A stretch of DNA of 64,000 nt from Circinella minor (GCA_016758965.1 JAEPRB010000047.1:124001-188000); one strand, 5' to 3'. Positions 1 through 15,828 are shown, numbered from the stretch's first letter. The notes: generated from the letters alone by a model not told the origin. Numbers and translations are program-made.

Positions 1-309
1 AAACTTGATAACTTGTTAAAGATGAACCATGCAAACTAAAAAAAAACTGTACTCATTTTTTTTCCCTCGCGATATTACTATAAAAGGTTAAACCGATGGA
101 ACAAGATTTTGCACTAAAAAAAAAAAGGCTGTGAGACGATCTTTTTCAAAATCCCGCTTTTCCCAAAATTGAACAAAAAAATCATCAGATCCCCCCCCCT
201 CCACCGAAATAAAAATGATGATGTCTTTTTTAACCCGGTTTCCCATCCCCCCCCCTCCTGAACCTCCCCCACCCCTAACTATTTAATAATTATTATTATT
301 TTTTTTGTT

Positions 310-333
310 CTCTCTCTCTCTCTCTCTCTCTAC
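310..333. repeat. (CT)n microsatellite
   Basis: An uninterrupted CT dinucleotide run of about 12 units in non-coding sequence. Confidence 0.95.
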
Positions 334-2677
334 ACCCAAAAAAAAAGGACAACTCCAAATAATAAATGTTTGTGCACCCATTTTTTTTTTTTTTTTTTTA
401 CTGTTTAGGCACGTTTTTTTTTTTTTTTTTTTTTTTGAAAAAGTGGTCGGAGCCAGTTCCGGTTTTCTATTCAAGGAGTTTAACCAAAAAAACCATGGCA
501 ACAAAATGGATGAAGCATAAGTTTTTTTCGATCTTTATAAAGTGAGAGAGAGAGAAAAACCTTTTTCCCCCCCCCACCACTTCATTTTTTTGGTTTTATT
601 CTAGTAACAAATAATTTTGTTGTCCTCATATTTTACTGTTTTTTTGCTGAACTTTTTTTTTTTTTATATGGGTGTTAAAAAAATTTTTTTTACAAGTTTA
701 ATCAAAAAGTCAACAAACAACAATTAAACAAGTATATAAACCCGAACTCCTGGATACGTTTGTGTAACATGGACATCACGTTTCCTAATAATAATCACGT
801 GTTATTAAAATAAGTTATTAAATATATATGGTAAATTACATTTACTATATAAAGGTTTTGTTTTTTTTTATTGGAAGAGGGGAAAAAAAAAAAAAGGGGA
901 AGAAGTATGAATAAATATGACACTAATAATATAATAGGTTAGAATAATCGAGCTGATTAAAAAAAATAGTCAGAACGACGATCCTCTTTTATTGTTGTAA
1001 TATTCAAATAATTCCACAAAGATACACAATACTATTTACGTAACTAAACAAAAAAAAAAAGGACTATATTTATATTATATATCTGTGTGTCTTGTTTTAA
1101 ATATATGGCTTATCGTTTAAGCTATTATTTTAGTATACCATTGCATTTTATTAAATGTTAACTTGTTTATATATATTTCGACATTAAATGGTATTATTTT
1201 TTAACCACTCTATTCTTTTCTATAAAAGTTACAAAGTATATAAAGTGATGATTAACCCATTATTAGTTAGTGATACGTATTATCTCTTTTCACAAGCACT
1301 ATCTCTAAATTGTTTCTTCTACGTGTCACTATTATTGTGAATAAATTAAATGAGTCTACGTACGACTTTTTACAACCAAAAGATATTTTCTTATAGCATT
1401 CTACATAGTAGAAGAATTTAGCTTACTATTAATGATGGTTTTTTTTTTCCCAAAATGATGGGTTAGTATATTCTTCATGGTCTATATATTTCTCATACTA
1501 GTCTTTTAGATATGGACCTTCACCTCTCTCTCAAAAAAAAATAAAAACAGGTTCCTTTTATACGTATCATTTTTATTATAAATCTCTTTATATAACAAAA
1601 TTTAAAAACTATACGTACTTGATTGAAACGCTATTTAGACAGTAATGTCTTCTAAATGATATATATACCTATAAACAACTAAAGAATCTTTATTTATTTA
1701 TTTTTTTTCGTACCGTAATGCTTAAAGTTTATGAATATGTCAATAACTCAAATTGAAAAGGAAACAGAGTGGACTGGGAAAAATTCATGGGTTTACTACC
1801 TACTTCAAATTAAAACTTTATTCGAATCCATTTTTAATTGTACCACTATTTTTATAAGAGACGTCTTGTCAAACAATGAAAAAAAAAAAAAAACTATTGT
1901 TACAAGTTGTTTACATATTTCCAAGATATATATTTGATTAGTTTTTTAAAAAACAAGTATGGTTAAAAAAAAGTCGTTCATATTTGTTTATATAGTACAT
2001 CATCTGTGATACCCACGTTTTTTGTTCATTAGAAAACCTTTATAACAAGTTTTTCATTTCTATTTAATGATTTAATATCCATTTCTCCCCCCCCCCTCCT
2101 AAACTTTGTGTTTTTAAAATATTATCTACTATTTTAACTGAATAAAAAAAAAATTATGAGTCTCCCACTATCCCCATGGCAATGTCAGAAGTAAGATTTT
2201 TGAACATTCTATTTTTTACCTTTTCAAGTTTTTTTTTTACAGTATACGTATAATTAATCAAAAACATTTGATATTGGATTCATTTAACTTTATAGTTTAT
2301 AGACTCATATAACGCAAAAAAAAAAAAAAAGAACATGGATTATTTTATTCAAAAGATTCTTTTACAAATAGGATTTATCCTTTATTTAACTAATTTATCA
2401 AGTAAAAAAAGATTAAATTCTTTAAAGTGGTACGTATCACTTTTCTTTCCTCCCCCCCTCTCCTTTCTTAGAATGCTTGTGTAATCAATCGAGAATCCCA
2501 TCTTATTTCATTATTATAAAAATGCAATGCATTACTCCTTTCTTTTTTCCCATAATGAATCAAAATGTTTCCCCTTCCCTCTTCAAACTTATTTAAAATG
2601 ATCTTTTATAAACAAAACCTTTTCCTTCTTTCCACCCCTTAGAAAATGCATAAAAATAATAATAATAATGTATTTAT

Positions 2678-2678
<1 letters not shown>

Positions 2679-2703
<25 letters not shown>
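2679..2703. repeat. (CT)n microsatellite
   Basis: An uninterrupted CT dinucleotide run of about 12 units in the gene-free left end. Confidence 0.95.
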
Positions 2704-2708
<5 letters not shown>

Positions 2709-3680
2709 AAAGAATAATCGAACATGACCTAAGCCCAATGCCTCCTACGTACGTACTTGTATTTATATACTGTGCGTCTTCTATTTAAAGAATAAAACCC
2801 TCCTCCCCGCGCCCCTTTATGCATAATAATTCTTCACATTTCAATTGTCAAAAAAAAAAAAAAAGTAGGGGTGGGGGGGGAGGGGAAAGGAGAAAAATAA
2901 ACTTTAAAAATTGTTAGCATTTCATGCTACTTTTTTTTTTCTTTGTTTTATAAAAAAGGATGAGAGGTGATGGTAAGGGGAGAAAGACAAGAAGAGGGGA
3001 AGGGGAATTTAGAGATTGAATAATTGTATATAATATAAAAACATAATATATATATATATATATATATAGAACCCCTCAGTCATTTCTAATTAAAAGGAAA
3101 ATACACGATTTTGTTGTTCCATTTTATGGCGTAATCATGAAATATAATTTTATGCGTAGATCATTCTAATAATTACGTACGTATTTTGTAAAATGATTTC
3201 GATTAGGATATAACATTGCTACCTTTTTTTTTTTTATTGTATTAATACCTCTGCTCTATCATGGAATAATATAAATATTCAATCTAATTATTATTAACTA
3301 GGAAAATATCTATCTCGAAAAAAAAAAAAAACACAAATTCATAATAATATGTAGTTGGAAGAATAATAAGGTTACTAAGACAATGCATTGTTACTATGCA
3401 ACTGATGAGTAAGAGAAAAGAAAAACATTTTTTTTTTTTTTTTTTTTTTACAAAAATACATGTCAAAGTGAAGACTGAGAGAGATTTTTTTTTTAATAAA
3501 GAAGTGAAACATATCATGAATTGTAAATTATACAATCAGGGCGCAAAAAAAAATTATTTTACCCGTCCTCTCTCAATTATCATCATCGGACCTTTTTGAG
3601 AGAAAGATATTAGACCAAAAGCAAAAAATAAAAATAAAATAAAACTTCTTTTTATTAACATTCAAATATAAAATTAAAGG

Positions 3681-5557
3681 ATGGCAACATCAACAGCCTT
3701 TAAATCGGCTTTTTCTAATATACCACCTTTAACAAAAGCTTTAGTAACTTCACTTATTGTATTATCATGTGCAAGTTACATTTATATTTATCGTTTACGA
3801 CTTAATGCAGATGACCCTGAAACTAGTTTATTTCAAGGTTGTCCATTTATTGGTGTCTTGCCTGGTTTGTAAGTTTTTTTTTTTAACAATGCTTTATCTA
3901 TTCTCTTTTTTTTTTTTTTCTCGATCGACCCAAAAAAAAAAAAAAAAAGAAGAAATTCTTATAATTTATATTATTTAAAAAAAAAAAAAATTAGAGCATT
4001 ATATGCGCCATGGACGTTTTTAACAGGTGCATTTTATGAAGATAATGTTATTAGAGTAAGTGTTTTTTTTTTTTTTTGAATAATATATAAAACTTATAAA
4101 TTTGTTCATAATATAATAAAAAATTGTTTTTTTTTTTTGTTTTTTAGCTTGTATTAAGTTCAGTTGTATTATTATTTTGTGGAAAATATTTGGAACGTGC
4201 TTGGGGTAGTCGTGAACTACTTAAATATGTTTTACTTACAGCCACTGTATCCAATATTGTTACTTGGATTGGTCTTATTGGAACATTTTATTTATCGGGT
4301 GATGGTGATTATTTGTAAGATATTCTCTTTTTTTTTGGGGGGAGGGGGATGAATATATATATATATATTCTCTTTATTCATGGAAACTAATCAAGTATGA
4401 ATGTTTTTAAAAAAAAAAAAGGTATCAAACTCAAATTAATGGTATGGCTGGTGTATTCTCTGCATTTCTTGTTGCATTCAAACATCTTATCCCTGAACAT
4501 AGAATTTCCCTTTTGGGTAATGTCGTATCCATTCGTGTCAAGGTAAGAAATTGGAGGGGTGTCGAGGAGAGAAAGAGAGAGAGAGAGAATAGGAAGAATT
4601 TTATTCATGAATTATTTATATATATATATATTATATAGAATTTGATTGGTGTGGCAACAGCTGCAAGTATTGTTTGCATGATTTTATTTCAAGCCATTGT
4701 ATTTTATAATTTAGTCAATATTGGTTGGGTTATTGGATGGATTTATATTCGATTTTTTAAATATCAAGATGGTATCAAAGGGGATCATAGTGAGGCTTTT
4801 GCATTAGTCACATTTTTCCCTGAATTTTTACAGTAAGTTTGAAAAAAAAAAAATTCTAGATTGTTTGTTTAAGAGTAAAGAGAGAGATTATGTTAAGAAA
4901 CATTATTAAATCTTTTTTGTTTGTTTGTTTGTTTGTTAAAAAAAAAAAAAAGTCCTATTATTGGATTTGTTGCCAATCATGTTTATAAGATTTTTGTCAG
5001 ATTAGGTGTTTGTACACCAGCACCACGTAATTATTCTTATGATCTTGAAAATCAATCGGGTGTTCGATCCATGCCATCTCCATTACCAGGGAGTGCTCGG
5101 GCTGAAGCTGAAAGACGCAGGTAAAGCTTCAAAGGAGAATGCGAAATCATAAATGGAGAAATAAATGGAAAAGGAAATAATGACTAAAAAAAAAAATGAT
5201 ATAATTTATTATAGGGCACTTGCATTAAAAGCATTGGATATGCGACTTTCATCTAAAGCAACTACAACTACAACTACAACTACATCATCATCTAATTCTT
5301 CTACACCTGTTAATAATAATAGTCCAATTATTTCTAATACTGATAAAGTCGTATCATCTAATAATAATTCCATTACACCATCAACACCACAACGAAGTTC
5401 AGATAATAATAGTAATATATTATTCGAAGCAGAAGAAATGACAACAACAGCAACAACTACAACAGTATCTTCATCTACTAATGTACCATCGACATCTTCA
5501 CCCGTAGTTACAGTGAATACTTCATCTACTGAAACTGAAGAACCAAAACGTGATTAG
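3681..5557 (+). CDS. TMEM115 / DUF1751 rhomboid-like Golgi membrane protein
   Basis: Seven exons join cleanly in phase: 3681-3868, 3995-4055, 4148-4314, 4422-4542, 4639-4832, 4953-5120 and 5215-5557, giving about 413 residues. All introns are GT-AG with GTAAG-type donors. The protein has an N-terminal membrane segment, then several hydrophobic helices typical of the TMEM115 family (rhomboid-related pseudoproteases of the Golgi, implicated in retrograde traffic). Family-like motifs are APWTFLTGAFYEDN (exon 2), ERAWGSREL (exon 3) and QINGMAGVFSAFLVAFKH (exon 4). The last exon adds a 110-residue tail rich in Thr, Ser and Asn that is probably disordered; the animal protein is shorter. The start is the first ATG, directly before the first membrane segment. 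Function is inferred from the family. Confidence 0.88.
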
Positions 5558-6237
5558 TTTCTTCTTAATATAAAATATTATATATATCATTATTATTTCT
5601 TTCTTTTTTTTTTCTGTAGATAAATTTATATATAAAGTTATACATAATTTTATTATGTCCAAAAAAAAAAAAAACAAATTGTTATAATTATAAATCTCTT
5701 CTTTTTTGTCACTTGATTTTCATTGTTCAAGAATAACTTGCATAGGGGAAGAAAAAAAAAAACTTTCTTCTTTTACTCTCCCCCCCCCTTTCCTCCGTTA
5801 ACATGATCTACTTTTGACTTTTTTTTTCCCCTTTGATATAAAATATTTTTGGAAACCCCCCGAATCCAAACCTCGAATCTTTTTTCCTGCAAATCGGATC
5901 AAATGAAAAAAAAATGAACTCTCTCTCTCTCTCTCTCTCTCTCTTACCCTATTTTTTGTAAATTGTTCTACTCCCCCTTTTTAAGAATAATCAGTTTTAC
6001 GAAAAAAAGTTATTTTTAAGGACAAAGAGAAATTGGGCGATTATTTTTTTTTAAATCCGAATAAAATGACTTGACTCAATTTTTCATGAAAAGATCACAT
6101 CGAGAAAAGAAAAAAAAAAGGGTTTTTTTTTAATAATATAAGAAAAATAATACAGCAAAATAAATATATAAAAAAAAAGAAAATGGGTTATAATAGTATA
6201 AGAATTAGTAAAAGTGTGTTAGAGAAACAATGAAATT
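5558..6237. other. Intergenic, convergent 3' ends
   Basis: This holds the 3' untranslated regions of two convergent genes. It contains poly-A/T runs and a CT microsatellite at 5919-5944. No gene is seen. Confidence 0.6.
5919..5944. repeat. (CT)n microsatellite
   Basis: CT dinucleotide run of about 13 units between two convergent genes. Confidence 0.95.
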
Positions 6238-8284
<2,047 letters not shown>

Positions 8285-8601
8285 TATGAAAAGGGAAAAA
8301 AAAAAAAAAAAAAAAAAAAGTTGTGGGAAGAGGGTAATTTATGTGGGGTAGAAAGAACGAGGACTAAAAAAATAAAATAAAAAAAAGTTGGGGCCCCTTT
8401 TATATATATTTGGGGTTACTTGGATAACCAAAAAAAAAAAAAAAAGAACGAGATTTCCAACAACAAGTTATTATGGATGCGTGTACGTAATATTTGATAA
8501 GCAAAAGCCCAAAACCCTTTTCAGGGTTTTTTTTTTTTATTTGTGTGTGTTTTTATTTGTTGTTGTTGTTGTTGTTGTTTTTTCCCTACAGTGTAACTTT
8601 A

Positions 8602-8643
8602 CAACCTCGGATTTTTTGACGTGATACAAGAAAACCGAGGTTG
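8602..8643. repeat. Perfect 9-bp inverted repeat
   Basis: CAACCTCGG at 8602-8610 is repeated in inverse complement as CCGAGGTTG at 8635-8643, with a 24-base spacer. It lies about 320 bases upstream of the GH20 start. It could be a regulatory hairpin or a transposon scar; function unknown. Confidence 0.7.
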
Positions 8644-9942
8644 CTAACCTTTTTTTTTTTTTTTTTTTTCACACTCTTCACCTTTTTTTTTAATGAAAAA
8701 AAAAGTTCTTTAAAAAGTGTACGTATGACAATAAATAAAAATTATTTAATTAGAAATGAATTATTAAGTAAAAAAAAAAAAAGAAAATGAAGAAGAATGA
8801 AGGAGGTGACCCTAATCTCGACCCTGAATTTTTTTTTTTTTTTTTCACACAGACATTACTTTCTTTTCCTCGAGTGCGCAGCGGCTTTGGTGTAATCTTG
8901 ATAATCAAGTTTGAGAACGAGAAAACACAAGATTAATATTTTTTAGATGTCATGTGCCGGAAAAAAAAAATGACAAGGTATCACTGATGAGAAAAATAGA
9001 ACCCTGCAAAAAAATAGAAGGACCCTTTTTTTTTTTTCTTTCTTTCTCAAAGCTCTCTTTTTTATTAATCATTATCATCTTCTTTTGTCCTTCTTCCTCC
9101 GATGGTTCGGGTAAAAATTAAGAAGAGTAATCTTATCTATTATTGTTTTTTTTTATATCGTCCTATAAATAATTGAGAAAAAAAAAAAGTCAAGACCTCA
9201 CTCTGTGATGTATAGAATGTTTATTCACTCTCGTCTAAATATATTCCATTTGATTAGTCATGAAAAGAGTTCATAAATGTGGCTGTATGTTATACTAAGA
9301 AGAAATAAAACTCTCCTTCTTCTTGTACTTCTTTTTTTCACATATGGTAAAAAAAATTAAACAAGAAAACCCTCATTTTCCCATCACCATGTTCCCTTTC
9401 TACTTCTTCTCAATATACTATACGTACAATTGTAGATTGTTCTTAATACAGGCTACACACATAAATATATACGTACTCTATTGATTATTATACATTGATA
9501 ATTGAAATATTATCTATCTATTCTTTTGTAACATTAAAAAATCACTGTATCACAACAAACAGAAATGTCAGTTTTTTTTTTTTTTTGGGGAGGGGTGTCC
9601 ATATCAACTTTGTGTAATATTCACTGACATGGATATTAAAAAAAAAAAAAAGGCGGTCCTTTCTTTTAATCTCACTTGGACGACCCTGAACTTCAAAAGT
9701 TCTCGACCCTGATTTTTACATAAGAATAAGGGAATTTCATTCAAAAAGATACTACGTAATAACACTTGGGGAAACGATTCGTTTCCTTTCTTAAAGTAAA
9801 TGATGATTATTTTAAAGGGTTTCATATAGCTTATATAAATAGCTTGTTTATTTAGTAACATACAGGTAATATTTAGTTATTGATAATTCAATAGCATTTT
9901 GCTATAGTACGTATAATAGATTTTTATTATGATACATTAGGG

Positions 9943-9943
<1 letters not shown>

Positions 9944-9991
<48 letters not shown>
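9944..9991. repeat. (AC)n(AT)n compound microsatellite
   Basis: About 15 AC units run directly into about 8 AT units in non-coding DNA. Confidence 0.95.
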
Positions 9992-11130
9992 GCATAATAT
10001 ATTAATAATATGAGAATAATACAAATTAGAAAATAGTATACATTACTAAAAAAAAAAAAAAAATTGTAAAGTAGTGTATCACCTGAATAATAATTGGTTG
10101 TAGTATTTAAACACAAGAAAGAATTTCCCGTCTCTGCATTTTGAGATGATTTATTCACATATTAGATATCTCCCTTATTTTATAGTTGTTGTTACGTAAC
10201 AAAAAAAGCATATTCTAAATCAAAAGGTGCGAGATAAAAAAAAAACAAAATTTTGATTGGATACGTTGTCTGCTTATCACTATAACAGTATATATATAAT
10301 TCAAAGCAACAAGATCGGATGTATAAAAAAAAAGGGAGAAAAAAAAATTCATATGCAAGGAAAGAAAGACTTGCAGCTCCTTTTCAATAATAGAATACTC
10401 TATGTACGATACGTACACTCTTTTTTTTTGATACATATTATAATTTTCTCTCTCCTCTCCCTCCATTCCAAATCTTCTCTGTAAAAGTTATTATTCTAAA
10501 TAATGATAGATGGTAATTATACTGTGAAGGAGATCACATCCATGGTTACTATTTCCCCCTCTTCAAAAAAAAAAAATGCTGAAGATGTGCGAGAACTTAT
10601 CATGTTCATTAATAAAGTACACCTATGTCATGGATATCACTTCTCTAACTTGATTCTTTTAACTTCCTATATTCCCAATAAGGTGCCGGTCAATTCAGAC
10701 GACTAAATTACCGCCCTCGGTGGAATTCAAAAAGTTGGAATATATATATAAACATTCCTATTTAATAAAAAAAAAAAAAAAAGTTCATTTTAAAAAACAC
10801 AACTACATTATGTATATGTATATATGTTCATATATATTTTAAATCTTTAAAAAAAGTTAGCAATTATAAAGATTAATCTTTTCTTCTTTATTTTTTAAAG
10901 TTCGATAAAGAACAAAATAAATAATTAGGGTAGTTACTATAAATACTAAATTATGTATGATAACAAACAAAGAAGCAAACATTTTGACTACAGTGCATAT
11001 AAGATCCCAAATTTACGATATAAACATGACTTTTTTTTATTAATAACAAAATATATATAAAGTCGACCCTTTCGTTTTTTTTTTTTTTTTTTTTCCGTGT
11101 TGAACATTTTCACAAATAAAAGTAATCATA

Positions 11131-14104
11131 ATGATACCTATTACTACCTTATTTTTATTATTATTGATTTTATTTCTACAAGTTATTGCTTTTTCTACTT
11201 CTTCCCCTTTTTTAAACTCTAGAATTTTTATAGATAACGTCAATGATAATTTACAAACTGATTCATTATACAATATCTACTTGGATTATGGCTCCAAGAA
11301 ATTGATCACTACTACTACTACAACAGGGGAATTGACACTTTTTTATGCCTCATGTAATAATTCAACAAGTGCATCTTCAAAAAAACAAGCTACTGTTGTT
11401 CAACCTATTACTATCGGTACAACCCAAGTGACGAAAGAATTTCAACCTACCAAGTTTGTCTGGTCAATTCCTTCCACGATTCAAACAGGAGGTTGTATCT
11501 ATGCTACTGATGCCACGGGTCATATGATTGCACAAAGTAAACCTTATACTGTTGTATCCATGAATAAAAAGTTTGTTAAACGTGGTCATCCTGAATTATT
11601 TGATGGTATGTATTTTGATGCCGTCAAATTTCATAAATTTCAAATGATGAAACGTAATAAAATTCATGCCAGTGATAAGTCCGAGAGTAAGTATTTAATA
11701 AAATGGAGGTGTATGTGTGTTTAAGTGATGTTTTTTTTAGGGGGGGGGGGTTTACTTTATTATTCAATATACAGTACTATATTTATATGAATAATAATGG
11801 CTCAACCTTTTCTTTTTTTTTTCATTAGAGATTGGTATTATAGGTGCTGGTATGTCAGGACTTTTTGCTGGATTGCTTTTAGAACAAGCAGGTATTCATA
11901 ATTATGAAATTTTAGAAGCAAACAATAGACTTGGAGGGTAAGTTAGTGTTATTTTTCTTTTTATTATATATTACCTATGTAATTATTATACTTAAAAGGT
12001 AGGAAAACTTTTCCTTTTCTTTTTTTTATTATTATTATTACCGTCAATTTTTATGATCAAGTCGTGTCCATACTACTTATTTCGACAACTCTTCCACTGT
12101 CTATCAAGAAATGGGTATGAACAAACACTATCAACTAGATTCAAATTAAAAATAATTGAACACTTTTCTAATAACAAATAATATTATATATATATATATA
12201 TATTAGGTCCTATGCGTTTTCCTATATCCATTGATTATGGAGATAAAATACTTCCTATCACGGATCATAAATCTGTCTTTGCACTTGCTGATGAATTAAA
12301 CAAGTTGAATAAGAATAATGAAAAATATAAAATTGAATTTATTAAATGGATCGAATCATCTGAGAAGTATGTACAATTTTTTATATACATTATTGTTTAT
12401 TTTTATTTTTTCTATTGGAAAAAAAAAAAAAAAAAAGAGGGGGGAACATCTAGTACGTTGTATAGTGTGCTGTTATATATATATATATATATATCTCATT
12501 GGTCAAAATATGTACGTAGAGAGGATTATTATAATTAATATGTGAACTTTACTGTATTATTTACTACTTACTTGTTAAGTAATCTATCGTATAAAAATGG
12601 TGTACGTTTACCTAACGGTCGTGTTCCTACTGTGGGTCAAGTAGCTGCGAATGCCTCACTTATCAAGGACACGGGTACTAATTATATGAAAGAAAGTATC
12701 GATAAGGTAATGAATCCATTTTTTACAGATGATTGGAAAGAACTCATGGGCAAGGATTTATATGCAGCACACTCTGTACGTATGAACCATTTTTTTTTTA
12801 TTAAAAAAAAAAAAAAAAAAGAGTAGAAAACACAAGTTCTTATATATTATAATAGAAAGCAATTGAGGAAGAGTATGATGATTGGTCTCTCTGGGGTTGG
12901 TTACATCAAAATTCACAACTTAGTTTAAATGCTACGGACTATTATATTGGTTCAGAAGCAGGTAATATTTGGCAGAAAATGTAAGTTATTACGATTTTTT
13001 TTTTTTTTGCAGCTTAATAATAATGTTTAACTGAGTAACCGGTTTATAAATCATTAAAAATATGTTTAATTTTAAAATATAAATGATTATTGCTTTTAAA
13101 TATGATTATATAGGTATGATGTCTTTACGTTTAGTGCTACCAATTGGAGTACTATTCAAGGTGGTCTAAATCGTTTACCTCAAGGTTTTGAACCCATATT
13201 GGGTAATAAAGTTGAATTTGGTATAAAAGTTTCTAAACTTGCTATTAAAGAAAATGGTCAAATTTCTGTTCAATGGAAAGATAATCCTTATGATTACGAA
13301 TACCGTTCTAAAAATTATGATAATGTTATTGTTTCGGTACCATTTACCATTGTTAGAAATTGGCATCTTCCTGGTATGTTTTTTTTTTTTTTTTTTTTTA
13401 AAACTTTGTCTCTATAAAAACGGTTATTATTATATCATAATTATAAAACTATAATACTCGTAATGAAGAAACTTACACTCGATGGATTTTTATATATAAT
13501 AGAAATGTCTTACACTTTAAAACAAGCCATTAAAAACTTGAACTATATTTCATCTTGTAAAGTGGCTCTTGAATTCTCAGAACGTTTTTGGGAACATTAT
13601 GAATTTCCTATCAAGGGAGGGTGTGATAAAACTGATTTGTCTATCAGAACCGTTTGTTACCCTGTCAACAATGTGGGTCAAAAAGGTCCTGCCGCTATGT
13701 TAGCCTCTTATGCCAGTAGTGATCAAGGCCTTCGTTTTGCTTCAATGACTGAAGATGAACACGTTGCTCGTGTACTTGAAGATATCATTGAACTTCATGG
13801 TGATATTGTTAAAGAAAAATACACTGGACGTTATGATCGCGTTTGTTGGATTTTGGATGAATTTCAATCAGGTTCTTGGGCTCGCCCAGAACCTGGTCAA
13901 CATAAACTTTATATGCCTTCTTATTTTAAAATGAACCATGGAATTGTTTTTATTGGTGAACATACGGATATTAAACATGCATGGATATCGGCTGCTTTGG
14001 AATCTTCGATCCGTGGTGTTGTCATGGTGCTTATTGAACATGGTCATATTAAAGAAGCGAAACAACTTGTTAAAAAGTGGAATGTTACTTGGATGAAAAT
14101 TTAA
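11131..14104 (+). CDS. Secreted flavin amine oxidase (L-amino-acid-oxidase type)
   Basis: Eight exons join in phase: 11131-11686, 11829-11937, 12062-12114, 12207-12366, 12580-12775, 12856-12980, 13114-13373 and 13503-14104, giving about 686 residues. The protein starts with a hydrophobic signal peptide. A 160-residue N-terminal extension follows, and then the FAD-binding Rossmann motif GIIGAGMSG (Gly191-x-Gly193-x-x-Gly196). Exons 3-7 carry the RVHTTYFDN and QEMGPMRFP motifs seen in flavin monoamine oxidases. The last exon has the C-terminal FAD-contact region around FIGEHTD and HAWISAALESSIRG. The predicted reaction is oxidative deamination of amino acids or amines giving a 2-oxoacid or aldehyde, ammonia and hydrogen peroxide, probably outside the cell. 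Substrate cannot be told from sequence. The intron after exon 4 is long and low-complexity, so that junction (12366/12580) is the least certain. Confidence 0.85.
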
Positions 14105-14959
14105 TAGTATTTTCTTATTGTGTAGTGTAGTAGTATCATATAAAATGTAAAAAAAAAAAAAAAATATTAATAGTAGCAGTAGCTTAGTTATAGTTTCTGT
14201 TTCCTGATTCTACGTAATAATTATTAATTTACTTTCTATAACAAAATTTTCACTGGTTAATTATCACGTATAAATGGTATTGCCCTTGATACAAAAACAA
14301 AGATCCATAATTCAACAAGAACTAGAATAAATATTATCAAAATTATACTTCTGATACTATTTATTGTGTTTCACTGGTTTTTTTTTTCTTTCTTTTATAT
14401 ATAAATGAGAGAATGGATCAATTGTATTTTACATTACTGATGCTTCCTTTTTGTTTTTTATTTTATTTTTTTTTATTTTAGTTTAAGTTCTGGTAATACG
14501 TATATGATACGACGCAATACAGTAAACACTGTTCTGATGTAGAACCAGAATATTTCTTTACCTAAAAATCTTAATTACTGTTGACTTTTTATCAGAAAGT
14601 TACAATTATATATATACATATAGATATTAATATATATGTTGATTGTGTCAATACAAAATTCTTTTTTTTTCTTTATTCCATTCATTTCCAAAGATTAAGG
14701 TCAAAGAGAAAAAATATAAAAACAACCCCCCAGTACAATGTTTATATAATTAACTCTTTTGACTTCCTTATGAATTTTACTCTTGAAAACAATAATTAGA
14801 AACACAGTTTTAGGAAACAATAATTTTAAATGTTGGTATCAGTGATATAAAAAGTTTATTAAGAAAAAAAAAAGAAATACAATACAATACAATCAACGGA
14901 CTGTGTATTATTACATTAATGGAATAAGAGAATAATTAAATATATAATTAAAAATACAT
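14105..14959. other. Intergenic, convergent 3' ends
   Basis: Mostly A/T-rich 3' flanking sequence between the amine oxidase and TLP1. From about 14830 the sequence resembles the 3' flanks of TLP2 and TLP3 (a GGTATCA-like start followed by TTTATTAA), marking the left edge of the first duplicated unit. No gene is seen. Confidence 0.5.
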
Positions 14960-15761
14960 TTAAGGACAGAGGATGACATTATAGGTAGAAGCATGGCAGG
15001 CGAATGTGGAAGTAGGATCATCATAAGCATATGAGTAGGCATCAGGACAAGCAGCCTTGACAAACTTGGAGTTCTCACTGGGACCACAAGTTTCAGGAGT
15101 GCTGTGAGCACCGGTACAGCACAATTCTTCCTTTTGATAAGCAGAGCATGCAGACTTACAGGCAGCAACTTTACCATCAGGACCTTTAACCTTCATAGCT
15201 TCATCAGTACAATCAGGAACCTTTGCACAAGCAGCAGGAGTACATCTATTTGATACGTAATCGTAATTGAATTAGTATCGCAATATATTTATATAATTAT
15301 AATAAAGACATTTATCTTGTTTTTTTTTTACTGAATAATATGAAAAAAAAAGCAAGTTCTTACCGGTACTTGGAACCATCTGTCTTGCCACCAACAGGTT
15401 CCATCTTCATAGGCAAGTTGAAACCGTCAACAAATGAAACGTCATAAAAGTCATTACCACCCCATTGGTTGAAAGCAATTTCAGCCAAGGAAGCAGGAGC
15501 AGCAGCACCAGCAACAGCCTTACAAGATTCACCTTCACAATTAGTACGTCCCCAGAAACGACCAGCCCAGTTATCAGGAACAGTATAAGTTCTGTCGGCA
15601 CCAGGAGCAATTACGGCGAATCCATCTGCATTTCCGTTGCCATTGGTTTGTTGACCGACATGAGCGGGAGCACCACATTGGTTCTTGACAATGACTTTAG
15701 CACCAGAGACAAGACTAGCAAGAGCAGCAAGGGAAAGAACCTTAAGAGAAGAGATGTACAT
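14960..15761 (-). CDS. Thaumatin-like protein 1 (TLP1)
   Basis: Two exons, 15761-15364 and 15245-14960, with a 118-bp intron, encode 227 residues. A signal peptide ends near VSGA before VIVKNQC, the usual first strand of the thaumatin fold. The protein has 14 cysteines in its mature part (seven likely disulfides), the [13 protein letters not shown] motif diagnostic of thaumatin-like/PR-5 proteins, and the C-terminal [13 protein letters not shown] motif. TLPs are secreted; many bind beta-1,3-glucan and some cleave it or permeabilise fungal walls. In a fungus the likely role is in the wall or against competitors. It is the most diverged of the first three array members. A TATAAATA box lies 60 bases upstream of the ATG. 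Confidence 0.93.
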
Positions 15762-15820
15762 GATAATGATTGTATGAATTGATTAATTAATGAAAAGGAA
15801 ATTTGAGTCAAATGGTCCTC

Positions 15821-15828
15821 TATTTATA
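15821..15828 (-). promoter_or_regulatory. TATA box of TLP1
   Basis: TATAAATA on the minus strand, about 60 bases upstream of the TLP1 start. The same octamer is found at 60-78 bases in all four TLP promoters. Confidence 0.7.

Larger units (their letters stand above)
1..3680. other. Gene-free AT-rich region with simple repeats
   Basis: I see no convincing coding region on either strand. Open frames here are translations of poly-A, poly-T or CT tracts. The stretch holds CT microsatellites, many A or T runs of 10 to 18 bases, several C or G runs of 7 to 9 bases, an AT repeat near 3048-3069, and frequent TACGTA palindromes. The last 100 bases or so are probably the promoter and 5' leader of the TMEM115-like gene. 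Confidence 0.6.
8285..11130. other. Intergenic, divergent promoters and repeats
   Basis: This 2.8 kb region separates a minus gene on its left from a plus gene on its right. It contains long A/T runs, an AC/AT microsatellite at 9944-9991, a perfect 9-bp inverted repeat at 8602-8643, a palindrome at 10189-10202, and the direct repeat CGACCCT (9681-9687 and 9704-9710) flanking a small hairpin. A 67-codon open frame at 10503-10706 is not convincing. No gene is supported. Confidence 0.55.

Noticed and set aside
283..520. Overlapping frames on both strands
   Set aside because: They are translations of poly-A/T and CT repeats (Lys, Phe and Arg-Glu runs) with no protein-like core.
10503..10706. 67-codon plus-strand frame
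   Set aside because: It starts with an ATG and is less repetitive than its neighbours, but has no recognisable motif, splice partners or promoter. A chance frame is as likely.
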